From Nocardia flavorosea NBRC 108225 (GTDB taxonomy: Bacteria > Actinomycetota > Actinomycetes > Mycobacteriales > Mycobacteriaceae): DNA of 64,000 nucleotides. The notes under the pieces are model-generated. The model worked only from the letters and a program-made list of their open reading frames with translations. It was not told where the DNA came from and did no database searches. How positions within the stretch are numbered: the stretch's first letter is position 1; every line of letters starts with the position of its first letter. Location of the stretch: assembly GCF_001613385.1 (NCBI RefSeq), contig NZ_BDCG01000010.1:124001-188000 (forward strand). Direction: 5' to 3'. The position numbers and the translations under genes were made by a program. This document shows positions 1-10,062 of this stretch, in pieces.

Positions 1-223
1 TCGCGGTTTCGGTCACCTCCAGCACGTCGAGCTGGTGATGCGGGATACCGCGGCGCTGCTCCGGCGGAAGTTTCGCGGTGCCGATATCCATCCCCCGGTA
101 CAGCTGCATGGCGTCGATATTGACGATTTCGCCGCCGAGCCGTTCGGCCAGCTCGAGTGCGAGATCCGATTTCCCGGTGGCGGTCGGGCCGACCACCGCG
201 ACCGGGCGCACGGGCTCGGTCAC
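1..223 (-). CDS. miaA: tRNA dimethylallyltransferase MiaA, N-terminal part
   Basis: MiaA transfers a dimethylallyl group to N6 of A37 in tRNAs that read U-initial codons, making the substrate for MiaB. Only the first 74 codons are in the window and the gene continues leftward beyond base 1. The N-terminus carries the P-loop [19 protein letters not shown], followed by [17 protein letters not shown], both diagnostic of the family. The GTG start is placed where the P-loop lies about ten residues in. It overlaps the stop of the upstream gene by four bases (GTGA), which indicates translational coupling. Identification is very secure. The truncation is only the window edge. Confidence 0.95.
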   Translation of the reverse strand, partial: MTEPVRPVAVVGPTATGKSDLALELAERLGGEIVNIDAMQLYRGMDIGTAKLPPEQRRGIPHHQLDVLEVTETA

Positions 224-996
224 CGGTCCACCCCGCCCGGCCGCCACAGCCCGGCGTAGTAGCCGACACCATAGGGCGCATCCCGGTAGCGTTCGGCAGC
301 CACAGGCGGTTCGGGATCCCCGGCGAACAGCCCCGCCAGTGCCTGGTAGGCGACCCGTCCGGATAGCATCAGCTCGGCGCACAGCGCGGGATCCAGCGCG
401 AGTAGCGCGGCCCGGTCACCCGCAGCCAGCGCCCGCTCCAATTCGGTCTGCACAGCCTCCGCACGGGGGTCGAAATAGCCGGGGGCGGCCGTCGACAAGG
501 TCGCGGCGCCGTCCGCGACGACCAGGACGGCCCGGGGTTCGTCCATCGAATCGAGTTCGGCCCGCAATTTGGCTCCGGCCTCGGCACAGCGCGCCGGCGA
601 GCTACCGGCCGCCAGCAACTGCGCCCGGACCAGCACATCCGGGGCGACCGCACCGCGCAACCAGCCGGCGATGAGCACCGCCAGCGGCAGATCGGGATTC
701 GCCCCGGATATCTCGGGCGGGCCGCCCAGCGATACCGTCACCGCGGGGCCGAAACCCCGGAAGCTGCCTGTGGCGCCGGAGTCGTACTCCTGATCGGTGG
801 CGCCGGCCCCCAGCACGGTCCACTGCGACGCCACCCCGGCCAGTTCCCGCCCGAGGGCGAGAACGGCGGTCCGCAATGCGGTCACGGCAGGTTCTTCCGG
901 GGGCACCGCAGCCGCGGCACCTGCGGGCGCCGCGCCGCCGCACAGTTCGGGAACCAGCACCGGCGGCGAGGGGATGAGAGCCGCAAGACAGAACAC
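220..996 (-). CDS. Conserved protein, class III extradiol dioxygenase B-like fold (Rv2728c homologue)
   Basis: This 258-residue protein sits directly upstream of miaA, the position of Rv2728c in M. tuberculosis. It opens with the typical [11 protein letters not shown] segment, and members of this family are usually described as resembling the B subunit of class III extradiol dioxygenases. No dioxygenase activity is established and I do not assign a substrate. The start is uncertain. A GTG at 996 puts the conserved N-terminal segment nine residues in, whereas the longest frame (ATG at 1104) adds an Arg-rich, non-conserved leader. The stop overlaps the miaA start, so the two are probably co-transcribed. 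Confidence 0.8.
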   Translation of the reverse strand: MFCLAALIPSPPVLVPELCGGAAPAGAAAAVPPEEPAVTALRTAVLALGRELAGVASQWTVLGAGATDQEYDSGATGSFRGFGPAVTVSLGGPPEISGANPDLPLAVLIAGWLRGAVAPDVLVRAQLLAAGSSPARCAEAGAKLRAELDSMDEPRAVLVVADGAATLSTAAPGYFDPRAEAVQTELERALAAGDRAALLALDPALCAELMLSGRVAYQALAGLFAGDPEPPVAAERYRDAPYGVGYYAGLWRPGGVDR

Positions 997-1280
997 GACG
1001 TCAACCGTAGCCCGTGCCCGTACAGCGGGGCTGCGCTCGGTGGCTGCGGCACGACCGTGCCCGGCGAACGGGTATGAGTGTCTCTCCCGGAAACCTGGTG
1101 GCAATTGCTAGGGTGCGAGGTATCCGGAAGTGGTACCGGTCGGTCCGGATCCGCAGGTCGGGCCGTATGCGCCGGTTCGGCGCAGCAGCGGCCCGGAGCG
1201 CGCACAACAGGCGGGCGGCCGACCGGCATCCCGCCCGTGCGGGCCGTACCGAGCGGTGGATGTGGCCAGATCGAGCGGGC

Positions 1281-1320
1281 GTAGCCAGAATGAGCAGAGC
1301 ATAGCCATAATGCGCAGCGC
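1281..1320. repeat. Tandem 20-bp direct repeat upstream of the DUF349 gene
   Basis: Two adjacent 20-base units, 1281-1300 and 1301-1320, agree at 16 of 20 positions (core TAGCCAnAATGnGCAGnGC). They end 41 bases before the DUF349 start codon. Each unit contains an nAnAAT-like stretch that could serve as a -10 element. They lie in the 365-base gap (997-1361) between two divergent genes, which otherwise shows no gene. Function is unknown. Confidence 0.5.
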
Positions 1321-1361
1321 GTAAACCAGGCAGCCGTGACGCGCGGCAGGGACGAGGAGCA

Positions 1362-2750
1362 ATGACCCACAGCAACGGAACCGCCAAACCCGGCCCCGGC
1401 ACCGCCGGTCGCCCGTCGCCCGCTCCCAAGCCCGGTAACCGTCCCAAACCCGGCGAGCCGCATCCGTCGCCCGCGGCGATGAAATCGGCAGGTTCCACGA
1501 CCGAACACCCGCATCCGGTCGTCGTGCCCACCACCACGGATCCGAGTAAGTGGGGCCGGGTGGACGACGACGGCACCGCATGGGTGAAGACCTCCGACGG
1601 GGAACGGATCGTCGGCTCCTGGCAGGCCGGTAACGCCGCCGAAGGGCTCGCGCATTTCGGCCGCCGGTTCGACGATCTCGCCACCGAGGTCGCCCTGCTC
1701 GAGGCCCGCCTCGCTGCCGGCACCGACGCCCGCAAGACCAAGACCGCCGCCCTGGCGCTGGCCGAAACGCTGCCCACGGCCGCCGTCATCGGCGATATCG
1801 AGGGGCTGGCGGCCCGTCTGCGCGCCATCGCCGAACACTCCGAGGAAGCGGCGGCGCACGCCAAGGAGGAGAAAGAGCGCACCCGGCACGAGCACACCGA
1901 ACGCAAAGAGGCGCTCGCCGCCGAGGCCGAGCAGATCGCCGCGGAATCCACCCAGTGGAAGGCCGCCGGTGATCGGCTACGCGAAATCCTGGACGAGTGG
2001 AAAACCATACGCGGAGTCGACCGCAAGGTCGACGATGCGCTCTGGCGGCGGTACTCGAAGGCGCGTGAGGCGTTCAACCGCCGCCGCGGCGCCCATTTCG
2101 CCGAACTCGACCGGGAACGCGCCGCTGCCAAGACCCGCAAGGAAGAACTGTGCGTACGCGCCGAGGAGCTGTCCGGTTCCACCGATTGGCCGGCGACAGC
2201 CGCGGTGTTCCGGGAGCTTCTCGTCGAATGGAAGAACGCCGGCCGGGCTCCCCGGGAGGCGGACGAGGCACTGTGGCGGCGGTTCAAGAGCGCCCAGGAT
2301 GTATTCTTCGCCGCCCGCAATGCCGCGGCCTCCGAACGCGACGCCGAATTCGCCGATAACGCGACCGCGAAGGAAGAGCTGCTCGCCGGTTACGAGCCGC
2401 TGATAGACCCCGACTCCGATCTCGAAGGCGCCCGGACGGCACTGCGTGACCTGCAGGAACGCTGGGATGCAGTCGGTAAGGTGCCCCGCGAGCGGATGCA
2501 CGACCTGGAAGGCCGGCTGCGGGCACTGGAGAAGCGGGTACGCCAGGCAGCCGACGCCCAGTGGCGCCGGACCGATCCCGAAGCGCTCGCCCGGGCAGCG
2601 CAATTCCGCGAACGGGTGGCGCAGTTCGAAGAGCAGGCCGCGAAGGCCGAGGCCGCGGGTAAGACCCGCGATGCGGAGAAGGCACTCGAACAGGCCCGCC
2701 AGTGGCGCGAATGGGCCGAAGCCGCGGAGGGCGCGGTAAGCAACCTCTGA
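1362..2750 (+). CDS. DUF349 domain protein (Rv2731 homologue)
   Basis: The protein has 462 residues. A low-complexity N-terminus rich in Pro, Gly and Lys (about residues 1-45) precedes a short beta-rich segment ([24 protein letters not shown]). The rest is several repeated helical DUF349 units, marked by [16 protein letters not shown] and [16 protein letters not shown]. The whole C-terminal two thirds is charged and predicted coiled coil. DUF349 proteins are widespread in actinobacteria and gammaproteobacteria, but their biochemical role is not settled. The gene is divergent from the Rv2728c homologue, as in mycobacteria. The ATG at 1362 is preceded by GACGAGGAGCA, a good ribosome-binding site. 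Confidence 0.85.
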   Translation: MTHSNGTAKPGPGTAGRPSPAPKPGNRPKPGEPHPSPAAMKSAGSTTEHPHPVVVPTTTDPSKWGRVDDDGTAWVKTSDGERIVGSWQAGNAAEGLAHFGRRFDDLATEVALLEARLAAGTDARKTKTAALALAETLPTAAVIGDIEGLAARLRAIAEHSEEAAAHAKEEKERTRHEHTERKEALAAEAEQIAAESTQWKAAGDRLREILDEWKTIRGVDRKVDDALWRRYSKAREAFNRRRGAHFAELDRERAAAKTRKEELCVRAEELSGSTDWPATAAVFRELLVEWKNAGRAPREADEALWRRFKSAQDVFFAARNAAASERDAEFADNATAKEELLAGYEPLIDPDSDLEGARTALRDLQERWDAVGKVPRERMHDLEGRLRALEKRVRQAADAQWRRTDPEALARAAQFRERVAQFEEQAAKAEAAGKTRDAEKALEQARQWREWAEAAEGAVSNL

Positions 2751-2764
2751 GCAGTGGCCGGCGT

Positions 2765-2789
2765 TTCCCGGCGCACCTCGCGCCGGGAA
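2765..2789. terminator. Bidirectional hairpin between convergent genes
   Basis: A perfect 10-bp stem (TTCCCGGCGC / GCGCCGGGAA) with a 5-base loop fills the gap between the DUF349 stop and the stop of the convergent membrane-protein gene. There is no long T-tract, as is common for actinobacterial terminators. It could serve both genes. Confidence 0.75.
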
Positions 2790-3497
2790 TCAGTCCTCAC
2801 CGAGCCGCCGGCGCCACTCCCGCTCTTCGTCGCGGGCCGCGGCGATCCGACGCTGTTCCTCCGCGGCCAACTGCAGGGCGGTGCGGCTCCATACGACCCT
2901 CACCCAGTGGAAGGTCAGCACCATGATCGCGATCGTGCCCAGAATCAGCCCGAACCCCGGGCCCGCCCCCACGTAGTTGTTGATCCCCGGCGTCTGCCGA
3001 TGCCAGATCGAGAAAACACCGAACGCACTGGCGATCGCCGACCCGGCCACCGCCAGCCATGCGAGTGCCCAGCGCCGGGTCATCAGCGCCAGCAGCGAGA
3101 ACCCGATCCCGAACACCAGCACGAACCAGACGAAGATCCGCGACGGCAACCCGATGTGCTCGGCACCGGCCACCTCCGAACCGAGCAGCACATCGAATCC
3201 GCGCGCACCCCCGGCATGCGGCAGCACCAGCGATACCAGCAGGACGAAGACCGCACCGGCCACCACCATGGCACGCGCCCCGGGGTCGATCTCCCCGGCG
3301 ATCCGGCGTTCCACCGCGTCCAGATCGTCGCGGTACTCCTCGAACTTCTCGGTCGTCTCGGCCGGGTTCACTGCGTCCTCGTTTCCATCCGCTGATTCGT
3401 CGTGTCCTGCCGCCGGGTCGCCGGCCGGCGGCCGCACCGGGCCGGAAGCGCCGGATTCGTCCGCCCGCTCCCGATCGTCGTCACCCGGCAGAGTCAT
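2790..3497 (-). CDS. Conserved four-helix membrane protein (Rv2732c homologue)
   Basis: The protein has 235 residues. A charged, disordered N-terminal stretch of about 75 residues (rich in Asp, Glu, Gly and Pro) precedes four hydrophobic segments, beginning with [16 protein letters not shown], and a charged Arg/Glu tail ([19 protein letters not shown]). The position immediately downstream of miaB matches Rv2732c in M. tuberculosis. The chosen ATG overlaps the miaB stop by four bases (ATGA). An in-frame ATG seven codons upstream is also possible. It is probably an inner-membrane protein, and no function is known. Confidence 0.8.
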   Translation of the reverse strand: MTLPGDDDRERADESGASGPVRPPAGDPAAGHDESADGNEDAVNPAETTEKFEEYRDDLDAVERRIAGEIDPGARAMVVAGAVFVLLVSLVLPHAGGARGFDVLLGSEVAGAEHIGLPSRIFVWFVLVFGIGFSLLALMTRRWALAWLAVAGSAIASAFGVFSIWHRQTPGINNYVGAGPGFGLILGTIAIMVLTFHWVRVVWSRTALQLAAEEQRRIAAARDEEREWRRRLGED

Positions 3498-5047
3498 ACT
3501 CCGCACCCGGTGGAGCATCCCGAGCCGACCGGTTCCGGCTCCGGCGCACCGATCCGGGGCAGACCGAGGCCCACCCCGATGGGTGCGGTCTTGGGCGTGG
3601 TTCCGGCCTCGTGCGCATCACCGGCACGGGTACGCCGATGCGTGCGGACCCCGCTGTCGGCGACGAGATGATGGGGAGCCGCGCCCGTCACCGTCACGGT
3701 GACCACATCGCCCGGACGGATCGGCTCGGTCGCGCCCTCGGGCCGGAAATGCACCAGCCGGCCGTCGCGAGCGCGCCCGCTCATCCGGGCGGTCGCGGCG
3801 TTCTTCTTCCCGGCGCCGTCGGCGACCAGCAGCTCCACCTCGGTCCCGACCAGCTCCTGATTGGCTTCCAGGCAGACCTGATCCTGCAGCGCGATGAGCC
3901 GGTCGTAGCGCTCCTGGACCACTTGTTTGGGGACCTGATCGGCCATTTCCGCCGCCGGAGTTCCCGGACGCGGCGAATACTGGAAGGTGAAAGCGCTGGT
4001 GAACCGAGCCTTCCGCACGACCTCGAGGGTCTGCTGGAAATCTTGCTCGGTCTCCCCCGGGAAACCGACGATGATATCGGTGGTGATCGCGGCATGTGGC
4101 ATCACCGCCCGCACCTTGTCGATGATGCCGAGGAAGCGGGCCTGCCGGTACGAGCGCCGCATCGACTTCAGCACCCGGTCCGATCCCGATTGCAGCGGCA
4201 TATGCAGTTGCGGACACACGTTCGGTGTCTCGGCCATCGCTTCGATCACATCGTCGGTGAACTCGGCCGGATGCGGCGAGGTGAAACGCACCCGCTCCAG
4301 CCCCTCGATACCGCCGCACGCGCGCAGCAGTTTCGCAAACGCACCACGATCGCGAGGCTGGTCGGGGTCGGCGAAGGATGCTCCGTAGGAATTGACGTTC
4401 TGTCCGAGCAGCGTCACTTCGAGAACCCCCTGGTCCACCAGTGCCTGCACTTCGGCCAGCACATCGCCCGGGCGGCGATCGACCTCCTTGCCGCGCAGCG
4501 ACGGCACGATGCAGAACGTGCAGGTGTTGTTACAGCCGACGGAGATCGAGACCCATCCCGCGTACGCCGATTCCCGCCGCGCAGGCAGCGTCGACGGAAA
4601 GGCCTCCAGCGATTCCAGAATCTCCACCTCGGCCGCGTCGTTGTGCCGGGCACGCTCGAGCAGCACGGGCAGCGAACCGAGATTGTGCGTGCCGAACACC
4701 ACATCGACCCAGGGCGCCTTGCGCACCACCGTATCGCGATCCTTCTGGGCCAGACAGCCGCCGACAGCGATCTGCATACCCGGCCGCGACGCCTTGACCG
4801 GCGCGAGGTGGCCGAGCGTGCCATACAGCTTGTTATCTGCGTTTTCCCGCACCGCGCAGGTATTGAACACGACGAGGTCGGGGGTCGCGCCGGGCGCGGC
4901 CCTGGTGTAGCCCGCATCCTCGAGCAGGCCGGACAAGCGTTCGGAATCGTGCACGTTCATCTGGCAACCGAAGGTGCGGACCTCGTAACTACGCGTTCCG
5001 GCCGCCTCGCCCCTGGTAGGAAGCGTTACCTGTCCGATCGAATCCAC
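3494..5047 (-). CDS. miaB: tRNA-2-methylthio-N6-dimethylallyladenosine synthase MiaB
   Basis: This radical-SAM methylthiotransferase adds the 2-methylthio group to i6A37 in tRNA, the step after MiaA. The 517-residue product has the three N-terminal cysteines that hold the auxiliary 4Fe-4S cluster (C28 in TFGCQMN, C64 in [11 protein letters not shown]98 in GGCLAQ). It also has the radical-SAM triad C172, C176 and C179 (CNNTCTFC), and then a TRAM-type domain. The C-terminus ends with an extra [10 protein letters not shown], a cysteine pair not typical of the family. The gene is transcribed leftward together with the following membrane-protein gene. Confidence 0.97.
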   Translation of the reverse strand: MDSIGQVTLPTRGEAAGTRSYEVRTFGCQMNVHDSERLSGLLEDAGYTRAAPGATPDLVVFNTCAVRENADNKLYGTLGHLAPVKASRPGMQIAVGGCLAQKDRDTVVRKAPWVDVVFGTHNLGSLPVLLERARHNDAAEVEILESLEAFPSTLPARRESAYAGWVSISVGCNNTCTFCIVPSLRGKEVDRRPGDVLAEVQALVDQGVLEVTLLGQNVNSYGASFADPDQPRDRGAFAKLLRACGGIEGLERVRFTSPHPAEFTDDVIEAMAETPNVCPQLHMPLQSGSDRVLKSMRRSYRQARFLGIIDKVRAVMPHAAITTDIIVGFPGETEQDFQQTLEVVRKARFTSAFTFQYSPRPGTPAAEMADQVPKQVVQERYDRLIALQDQVCLEANQELVGTEVELLVADGAGKKNAATARMSGRARDGRLVHFRPEGATEPIRPGDVVTVTVTGAAPHHLVADSGVRTHRRTRAGDAHEAGTTPKTAPIGVGLGLPRIGAPEPEPVGSGCSTGCGV

Positions 5048-5729
5048 CCGTCCAGGGTACGGGCTGTCATTTCGGCGGCGCTTCCGGCGTCGAAGGGTCG
5101 AAGCGTTGCCGACACCTGCACTCGTCCGGTTCGCTCATCGCTGTGTCATGGTGGCGGCTCCCGCGGTGTGGGATGGCCTGATGACCATGGGTCTACGGGC
5201 AGACCATCTGCTGATTTCGGAGCTGGGGCCGACCAACCGTTGACCACGGACCTCAGGCCGGACCAAAGGCCATACCAACCGTTGAAGGGGCAGGCTGTAA
5301 TTTCGGAGCCGCTCCGCGGCTCGAGGGCGGGCCCGGTTCTTCAGTCCTGCGTTCCTGCGCTTCGCTCCCCGCTCCGTCGCTCCGGAACCGGGGCCCACTC
5401 AGGGAGGGCCGACCATCGATTGAGGCGCGATACAAGGTGGTGGAGCTGCGCAGGGGCACGGCTGGATCGCTCGGCGACCGTCGACCGGGCGAGGAGCCGG
5501 CCGGAGTCCGGTGGCGCCGGCGATCCACTCCGAGTCCGGACCGCGGCTGTTATCAGGCACACTGGTCGCGCGCGGGCGTGCCACCGGTGGATCGCGCGGC
5601 AAATCACCGACGAGCGAACGGATTACGGTGGATTGCCGTCCGGTTAATCCGGAATGTCGGGACGGTGTGGCGGCCGGGTGTGTCGCCGAAAGGCGCGCAA
5701 ATCCGGAAATTCGGCTTAAGGTCATCTGC
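5048..5729. other. 682-bp intergenic region with imperfect short repeats
   Basis: No convincing gene is seen between the divergent miaB and gluA genes; the reading frames here lack family features or good starts. The left half contains related short blocks. A segment like (G)ATTTCGGaGC recurs near 5069, 5213 and 5300, and CCAACCGTTGA or a variant recurs near 5233, 5276 and 5410. The region must also contain the miaB and gluA promoters. Confidence 0.5.
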
Positions 5730-6518
5730 ATGACCGACGCCACCGACGCCGACGCGCCAGGTGCGGCGGGCGATACCGCCACGCCGCCGATGATCTCCCT
5801 ACGCGCTGTCGACAAGCACTTCGGCGCCCTGCACGTTCTGCGCGATATCAACCTCGAGGTGCCCCGCGGGCAAGTGGTGATCGTGCTCGGCCCCTCGGGT
5901 TCCGGAAAGTCGACACTGTGCCGCACCATCAACCGGCTGGAACCGATCGACTCCGGTGAGATCCGGGTCGACGGTGTGCCGTTGCCCGCGGAGGGCCGGG
6001 GTCTGGCCGCTCTGCGCGCCGATGTCGGCATGGTCTTCCAGTCCTTCAACTTGTTCGCGCACAAGACGATCATCGACAACGTCATGCTCGCGCCGATGAA
6101 GGTGCGCAAGGCCAAGAAAGAAGAGGCCCGCACACGGGCGATGGAACTGCTGAAACGCGTCGGTATCGCCGATCAGGCGGATAAGTATCCGGCGCAGCTG
6201 TCCGGTGGCCAGCAGCAGCGGGTCGCGATCGCACGCGCCCTCGCGATGAGCCCGAAGGTGATGCTGTTCGACGAACCCACCTCGGCACTGGACCCCGAGA
6301 TGGTCAACGAAGTTCTCGATGTGATGGTCTCGCTCGCAAAAGAGGGGATGACCATGCTGGTGGTCACCCACGAGATGGGATTCGCCCGCCGCGCCGGCGA
6401 CCGCGTGCTGTTCATGGCCGACGGCCAGGTCGTGGAGGACACCGACCCGGAGACCTTCTTCAGTGCACCCGAGTCCGAGCGCGCCAAGGACTTCCTGGGC
6501 AAGATACTCAGCCACTGA
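5730..6518 (+). CDS. gluA: Glutamate ABC transporter ATP-binding protein GluA
   Basis: This is the ATPase subunit of a polar amino-acid importer, 262 residues. It has Walker A GPSGSGKS (residues 54-61), a Q-loop at MVFQSFNLF, the ABC signature [15 protein letters not shown] and Walker [15 protein letters not shown], followed by the switch histidine in VVTHEMGFA. Members with this architecture act with a periplasmic-type binding protein and two permeases, all encoded immediately downstream. The four-gene order matches gluABCD of Corynebacterium glutamicum, where it imports glutamate. The substrate here is inferred from that synteny. The ATG at 5730 is chosen because the ABC domain begins about 20 residues later. 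Confidence 0.93.
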   Translation: MTDATDADAPGAAGDTATPPMISLRAVDKHFGALHVLRDINLEVPRGQVVIVLGPSGSGKSTLCRTINRLEPIDSGEIRVDGVPLPAEGRGLAALRADVGMVFQSFNLFAHKTIIDNVMLAPMKVRKAKKEEARTRAMELLKRVGIADQADKYPAQLSGGQQQRVAIARALAMSPKVMLFDEPTSALDPEMVNEVLDVMVSLAKEGMTMLVVTHEMGFARRAGDRVLFMADGQVVEDTDPETFFSAPESERAKDFLGKILSH

Positions 6519-6615
6519 CAGCACGCAGGCCGGCCCGGCTCCGCGAACAGCGTGGCAGCCGGCGCGATCGGCGCGGCAGACAGCACCATCGAGAAGATGA
6601 GGGAAGGAAAACCCG

Positions 6616-7455
6616 ATGAGGATCAACCGAGCATTCCGCCTCGCAGTCGGAGCGGTCGCCGTGGCCGTGACCACTGCCACCACCGCCGCCTGCGGTGGCG
6701 GCAGCGATAAGACCGCGCTGGAGAACGCCCAGGAGGGCGAGCTCACCATCGGCATCAAGTACGACCAGCCCGGTCTCGGCTTGCGCAACACCGACGGCAC
6801 CTACAGCGGTTTCGACGTCGAGGTGGCCAAGTACGTGGCCTCCAAACTCGGTGTACAGCCGGACGCCATCACCTTCAAGGAGGCACCGTCCGCGCAGCGT
6901 GAGACGCTGATCGAGAACGGTCAGGTCGATTTCGTGGTCGCCACCTATTCGATCACCGACGCCCGTAAGGAGAAGGTCGATTTCGCCGGCCCCTACTACG
7001 TGGCCGGACAGAGCCTGCTGGTGCGCGCGGACAACAACGAGATCACCGGCCCGGAGAGTATCGCCGGAAAGACCGTGTGCTCGGTGACCGGTTCCACGCC
7101 GGCGCAGAACATCCAGAAGAAGTTCCCCGATACCCAGCTGCAGACCTATGACACGTACTCGCTTTGCCTGGAAGGCCTGAACAGCGGCGCGGTGGCGGCA
7201 ATGACCACCGACGACATCATCCTGGCCGGTTACGCCTCGCAGGCGCCCGGTAAGTACAAGGTCGTGGGCGAGAAGTTCACCACCGAGAACTACGGGATCG
7301 GTGTGAAGAAGGGTGATAAGGAGACCCGCGACAAGATCAACGACGCGATCGAGGAAATGATCAGCTCGGGCGCCTGGGATGCCGCGTTCCAGGAGTCGGT
7401 CGGCAAGGCCGCCAGCTACGAAACCCCGGAGGCACCGCAGGTGGACCGGTACTGA
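6616..7455 (+). CDS. gluB: Glutamate-binding lipoprotein GluB
   Basis: This extracytoplasmic solute-binding protein of family 3 (279 residues) delivers substrate to the GluCD permease. A signal peptide ends in a lipobox with lipidated Cys at residue 26 (TTAAC followed by GGGS). The mature part starts ELTIGIKYDQPGLGL and contains FDVEVAKYVASKLG and VDFVVATYSITDARK, typical of amino-acid binding proteins. The start is preceded by GAGGGAAGGAAAA, a strong ribosome-binding site. It lies 97 bases after gluA and 82 before gluC, consistent with a single operon. Confidence 0.93.
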   Translation: MRINRAFRLAVGAVAVAVTTATTAACGGGSDKTALENAQEGELTIGIKYDQPGLGLRNTDGTYSGFDVEVAKYVASKLGVQPDAITFKEAPSAQRETLIENGQVDFVVATYSITDARKEKVDFAGPYYVAGQSLLVRADNNEITGPESIAGKTVCSVTGSTPAQNIQKKFPDTQLQTYDTYSLCLEGLNSGAVAAMTTDDIILAGYASQAPGKYKVVGEKFTTENYGIGVKKGDKETRDKINDAIEEMISSGAWDAAFQESVGKAASYETPEAPQVDRY

Positions 7456-7537
7456 TCACTGCATCGGCGGGCCGGGCCGGTAACGGCGCGGCTCGCCGAT
7501 CCCGGCCCTTCCCGCCGATCGGAGGCGCGCAACCACC

Positions 7538-8218
7538 GTGTTCGATTTGATCTCGGAATACGACACCCAGCTGCTCGACGCATTCTGGATGACCATCAAA
7601 CTGACTGTGCTGTCCGCTGTCGGTTCGCTGGTACTGGGCACCCTCATAGCCGGTATGCGGGTCTCCCCCGTCCCGGTGGCCCGCTGGGTCGGCACCATGT
7701 ACGTGACCATTTTCCGTAATACGCCGCTCACCCTCATCCTGGTGTTCTGCTCGCTGGGCCTGTACTCCACGCTCGGGATGAACCTGGCTGCCGACGGCCC
7801 GACCTCACTGGCCGACAACAATTTCCGCTGGGCGGTAATCGGCTTGAGCGTGTACACCGCCGCGTTCGTCTGCGAATCGCTGCGAGCCGGAATCAATACG
7901 GTGCCGCTGGGCCAGTCGGAGGCCGGACGTTCCCTCGGTCTCAGCTTTCTGCAGAACTTGCGGATCATCGTGCTGCCGCAGGCTTTCCGGTCGGTGATCG
8001 CACCGCTGGGCAGTGTGTTCATCGCCCTCACCAAGAACACGACAGTCGCCTCCGCGATCAGCGTGGCCGAGGCCTCGTTCCTGATGAAGAACATGATCGA
8101 AACCGAGGCGGCGCTGATCACCATCGGCCTCATCTTCACGCTCGGCTTCGTGATCCTTACGCTGCCGGCCGGCCTGCTGTTCGGGCATCTGGCCAAACGA
8201 TTCGAGGTGGCCCGATGA
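7538..8218 (+). CDS. gluC: Glutamate ABC transporter permease GluC
   Basis: This integral-membrane permease of the His/Glu/Gln/Arg/opine type has 226 residues and about five membrane segments. The cytoplasmic coupling motif is present around EAGRSLGLSFLQNLRIIVLPQAFR, where the conserved EAA loop contacts the GluA ATPase. The GTG start at 7538 is supported by GGAGG at 7521-7525. The stop overlaps the gluD start by four bases (ATGA). Confidence 0.93.
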   Translation: MFDLISEYDTQLLDAFWMTIKLTVLSAVGSLVLGTLIAGMRVSPVPVARWVGTMYVTIFRNTPLTLILVFCSLGLYSTLGMNLAADGPTSLADNNFRWAVIGLSVYTAAFVCESLRAGINTVPLGQSEAGRSLGLSFLQNLRIIVLPQAFRSVIAPLGSVFIALTKNTTVASAISVAEASFLMKNMIETEAALITIGLIFTLGFVILTLPAGLLFGHLAKRFEVAR

Positions 8219-9108
8219 CCGGCAAGGCATCCGTTCTCTACGACGCACCGGGCCCCGTCGCCCGAGTCCGCAATATCCTCTACTCGCTCGTCGTCCTGGC
8301 GGCGGTACTGGTCGCAGGCTGGTACGTCTACCGCGGTTTCGCGGATCAAGGCCAGTTCACGGCCGATAAATGGGAGCCGTTCCTCGACGGCGCGGTATGG
8401 ACCACCTACATCCTGCCGGGCCTGGAGGGCACCGTGGTCGCCGCGGCGCTGTCGATCGTGTTCGCCCTCGTGCTCGGCATGATCTTCGGGATCGCCCGCC
8501 TCTCCGATCACCGGTGGGTGCGCTGGACTGCGGGCACGATCGTCGAGATCGCCCGTGCCATCCCGGTACTGATCCTGATGATCTTCCTCTTCGCCCTGTA
8601 CTCCGAATACGACCTCTTCGATTCCGAGTACCTGGCGCTGGGCGCCGTGGTGACCGCGCTGACCATCTACAACGGGTCGGTGATCGCCGAAATCGTGCGC
8701 GCCGGAATACTGTCCCTGCCCAAAGGCCAGACCGAGGCCGGGGTCGCACTGGGGCTGCGCAAGGGCCAGCTGATGCGCCTGATCCTGCTGCCACAGGCGA
8801 TCACCGCCATGCTGCCCGCGCTGGTATCGCAGATGGTGGTGGCGCTGAAGGATTCCGCTCTGGGCTATGTGATCACCTACGAGGAAGTAGTTCGTAGCGC
8901 CCAGCAACTCGGCGCCGCGGAATCGAACACCATCCCGGCACTGATCGTTGTCGCGATCATCATGATCCTGCTGAACGTCCTGCTCTCCACCATCGCCACC
9001 CGGCTCGAGAAGCGTCTCCGTTCCGGGCGTCGCAAACGGGGCGGCGCGGTGGTCGCCGCCGACACCGTGATCACCGATGCCGCTCCCGGAGTGGACATCA
9101 CCAAGTAA
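8215..9108 (+). CDS. gluD: Glutamate ABC transporter permease GluD
   Basis: This is the second permease of the importer, 297 residues. It has an N-terminal anchor segment and further membrane helices, with the EAA loop at TEAGVALGLRKGQLMRLILLPQ. It pairs with GluC to form the membrane channel. It is longer than GluC because of an extra N-terminal helix with a loop (about residues 20-60) and a basic C-terminal tail (RLEKRLRSGRRKRGG). It is translationally coupled to gluC. A hairpin 15 bases downstream of the stop probably ends the operon. Confidence 0.93.
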   Translation: MTGKASVLYDAPGPVARVRNILYSLVVLAAVLVAGWYVYRGFADQGQFTADKWEPFLDGAVWTTYILPGLEGTVVAAALSIVFALVLGMIFGIARLSDHRWVRWTAGTIVEIARAIPVLILMIFLFALYSEYDLFDSEYLALGAVVTALTIYNGSVIAEIVRAGILSLPKGQTEAGVALGLRKGQLMRLILLPQAITAMLPALVSQMVVALKDSALGYVITYEEVVRSAQQLGAAESNTIPALIVVAIIMILLNVLLSTIATRLEKRLRSGRRKRGGAVVAADTVITDAAPGVDITK

Positions 9109-9122
9109 ACATGTCTATGCCG

Positions 9123-9159
9123 GGCGGCGGGTGAGCGCGAATACGCTTTCCCCGCCGCC
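9123..9159 (+). terminator. Probable terminator of gluABCD
   Basis: A 9-bp stem GGCGGCGGG / CCCGCCGCC encloses a loop that itself forms AGCG/CGCT pairs, followed by CTTGCTG. It begins 15 bases after the gluD stop. The T-tract is poor, as usual at this GC content. Confidence 0.6.
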
Positions 9160-9300
9160 TTGCTGTCGGCACTCGGCGGCCATGACCGCCCCTGAGCGGC
9201 CCGGCCCCGCAGGGAACCCGACCGAACTGCGGCGCGATACCGAGTCGGCACGAAGCACCTCGACGTCGCCGCAGCTGTACGGGGGCCGGACCTCAGGCCC

Positions 9301-9960
9301 CTAGGCGACGCCCTGTCCGGCGGGCGCGTCGTAGACCAGCGTGTATCGCCAGAACAGGCGCCGCCGAATCCGCGCCCCCGGAAGTTCCCGCCCGGCCGCC
9401 GCCCGGATCTCTGCCAGACTCTCCTGTGGCTCGGCCGTGGGTGCCCGCATATGTGCGGGCAGTGCCGTAGCTCGTGCCGGATGCTTGATCATTCCGACGA
9501 TCGGGTTGAGAACAACGGCAGGTAAGGCGACGAGCATATCGAGGGGGCCGGCCATACGGTAGCAACCGACGATCACGAGCCGCCCGCCCGGACACAGACA
9601 CTCGCGTAGTTCACGCATGGCCGGGGCCAACGGCAGATGATGCAGGACGGCGACAAGGGTGACAGCATCCCAGCGCCGCTGCGGTTCACGTCCGGCAAAA
9701 TCGTCCTGGACGATCTGCACAGCAGAGTCGCCGGCGAAACGCTCCGCCGCCGCCCGGGCGGATAGGACGTCGGGTTCGAGCCCGGTGATCCGAGGGATCC
9801 GGCCGCGGAGCCGAGCGATGAGATTACCCGTCCCACATCCGATATCGAGCACATCACGGGCGCCGGCGGCCATGACCCGGCGCTCGACCCACCGGCTGTA
9901 GTGCTCGTTGTGACTCCACGGATGGCGGCGGTTGAACCGGTCGAGTCGAGTCAGCAGCAT
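9301..9960 (-). CDS. Class I SAM-dependent methyltransferase
   Basis: The protein has 219 residues from the ATG at 9960. Motif I is VLDIGCGTGNLIARL and the acidic residue that binds SAM is in GLEPDVL. DDFAG and the AVLHHLPL segment follow, typical of UbiE/Methyltransf_11-type enzymes. The C-terminal part has a hydrophobic patch (LDMLVALPAVVLNPIVGMI) that could associate with the membrane. The acceptor substrate cannot be deduced. It sits between gluD and recX with no obvious functional link to either. An upstream in-frame ATG at 9999 would add 13 residues. Confidence 0.85.
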   Translation of the reverse strand: MLLTRLDRFNRRHPWSHNEHYSRWVERRVMAAGARDVLDIGCGTGNLIARLRGRIPRITGLEPDVLSARAAAERFAGDSAVQIVQDDFAGREPQRRWDAVTLVAVLHHLPLAPAMRELRECLCPGGRLVIVGCYRMAGPLDMLVALPAVVLNPIVGMIKHPARATALPAHMRAPTAEPQESLAEIRAAAGRELPGARIRRRLFWRYTLVYDAPAGQGVA

Positions 9961-10062
9961 CACCGCATTCTCCGTGTTGTCGCCGGGGCCCGCCGGCACG
10001 GACCTACAGCCCGCACGTTGCGGCCATGCATGAACTGCCGCAGCCGCGGTGAACCGGTGCAG

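Noticed and set aside
5399..6133. Long minus-strand frame over the gluA start
   Set aside because: It is antisense to the clear ABC ATPase, Arg/Pro/Ser-rich and has no family features; it is a high-GC shadow frame.
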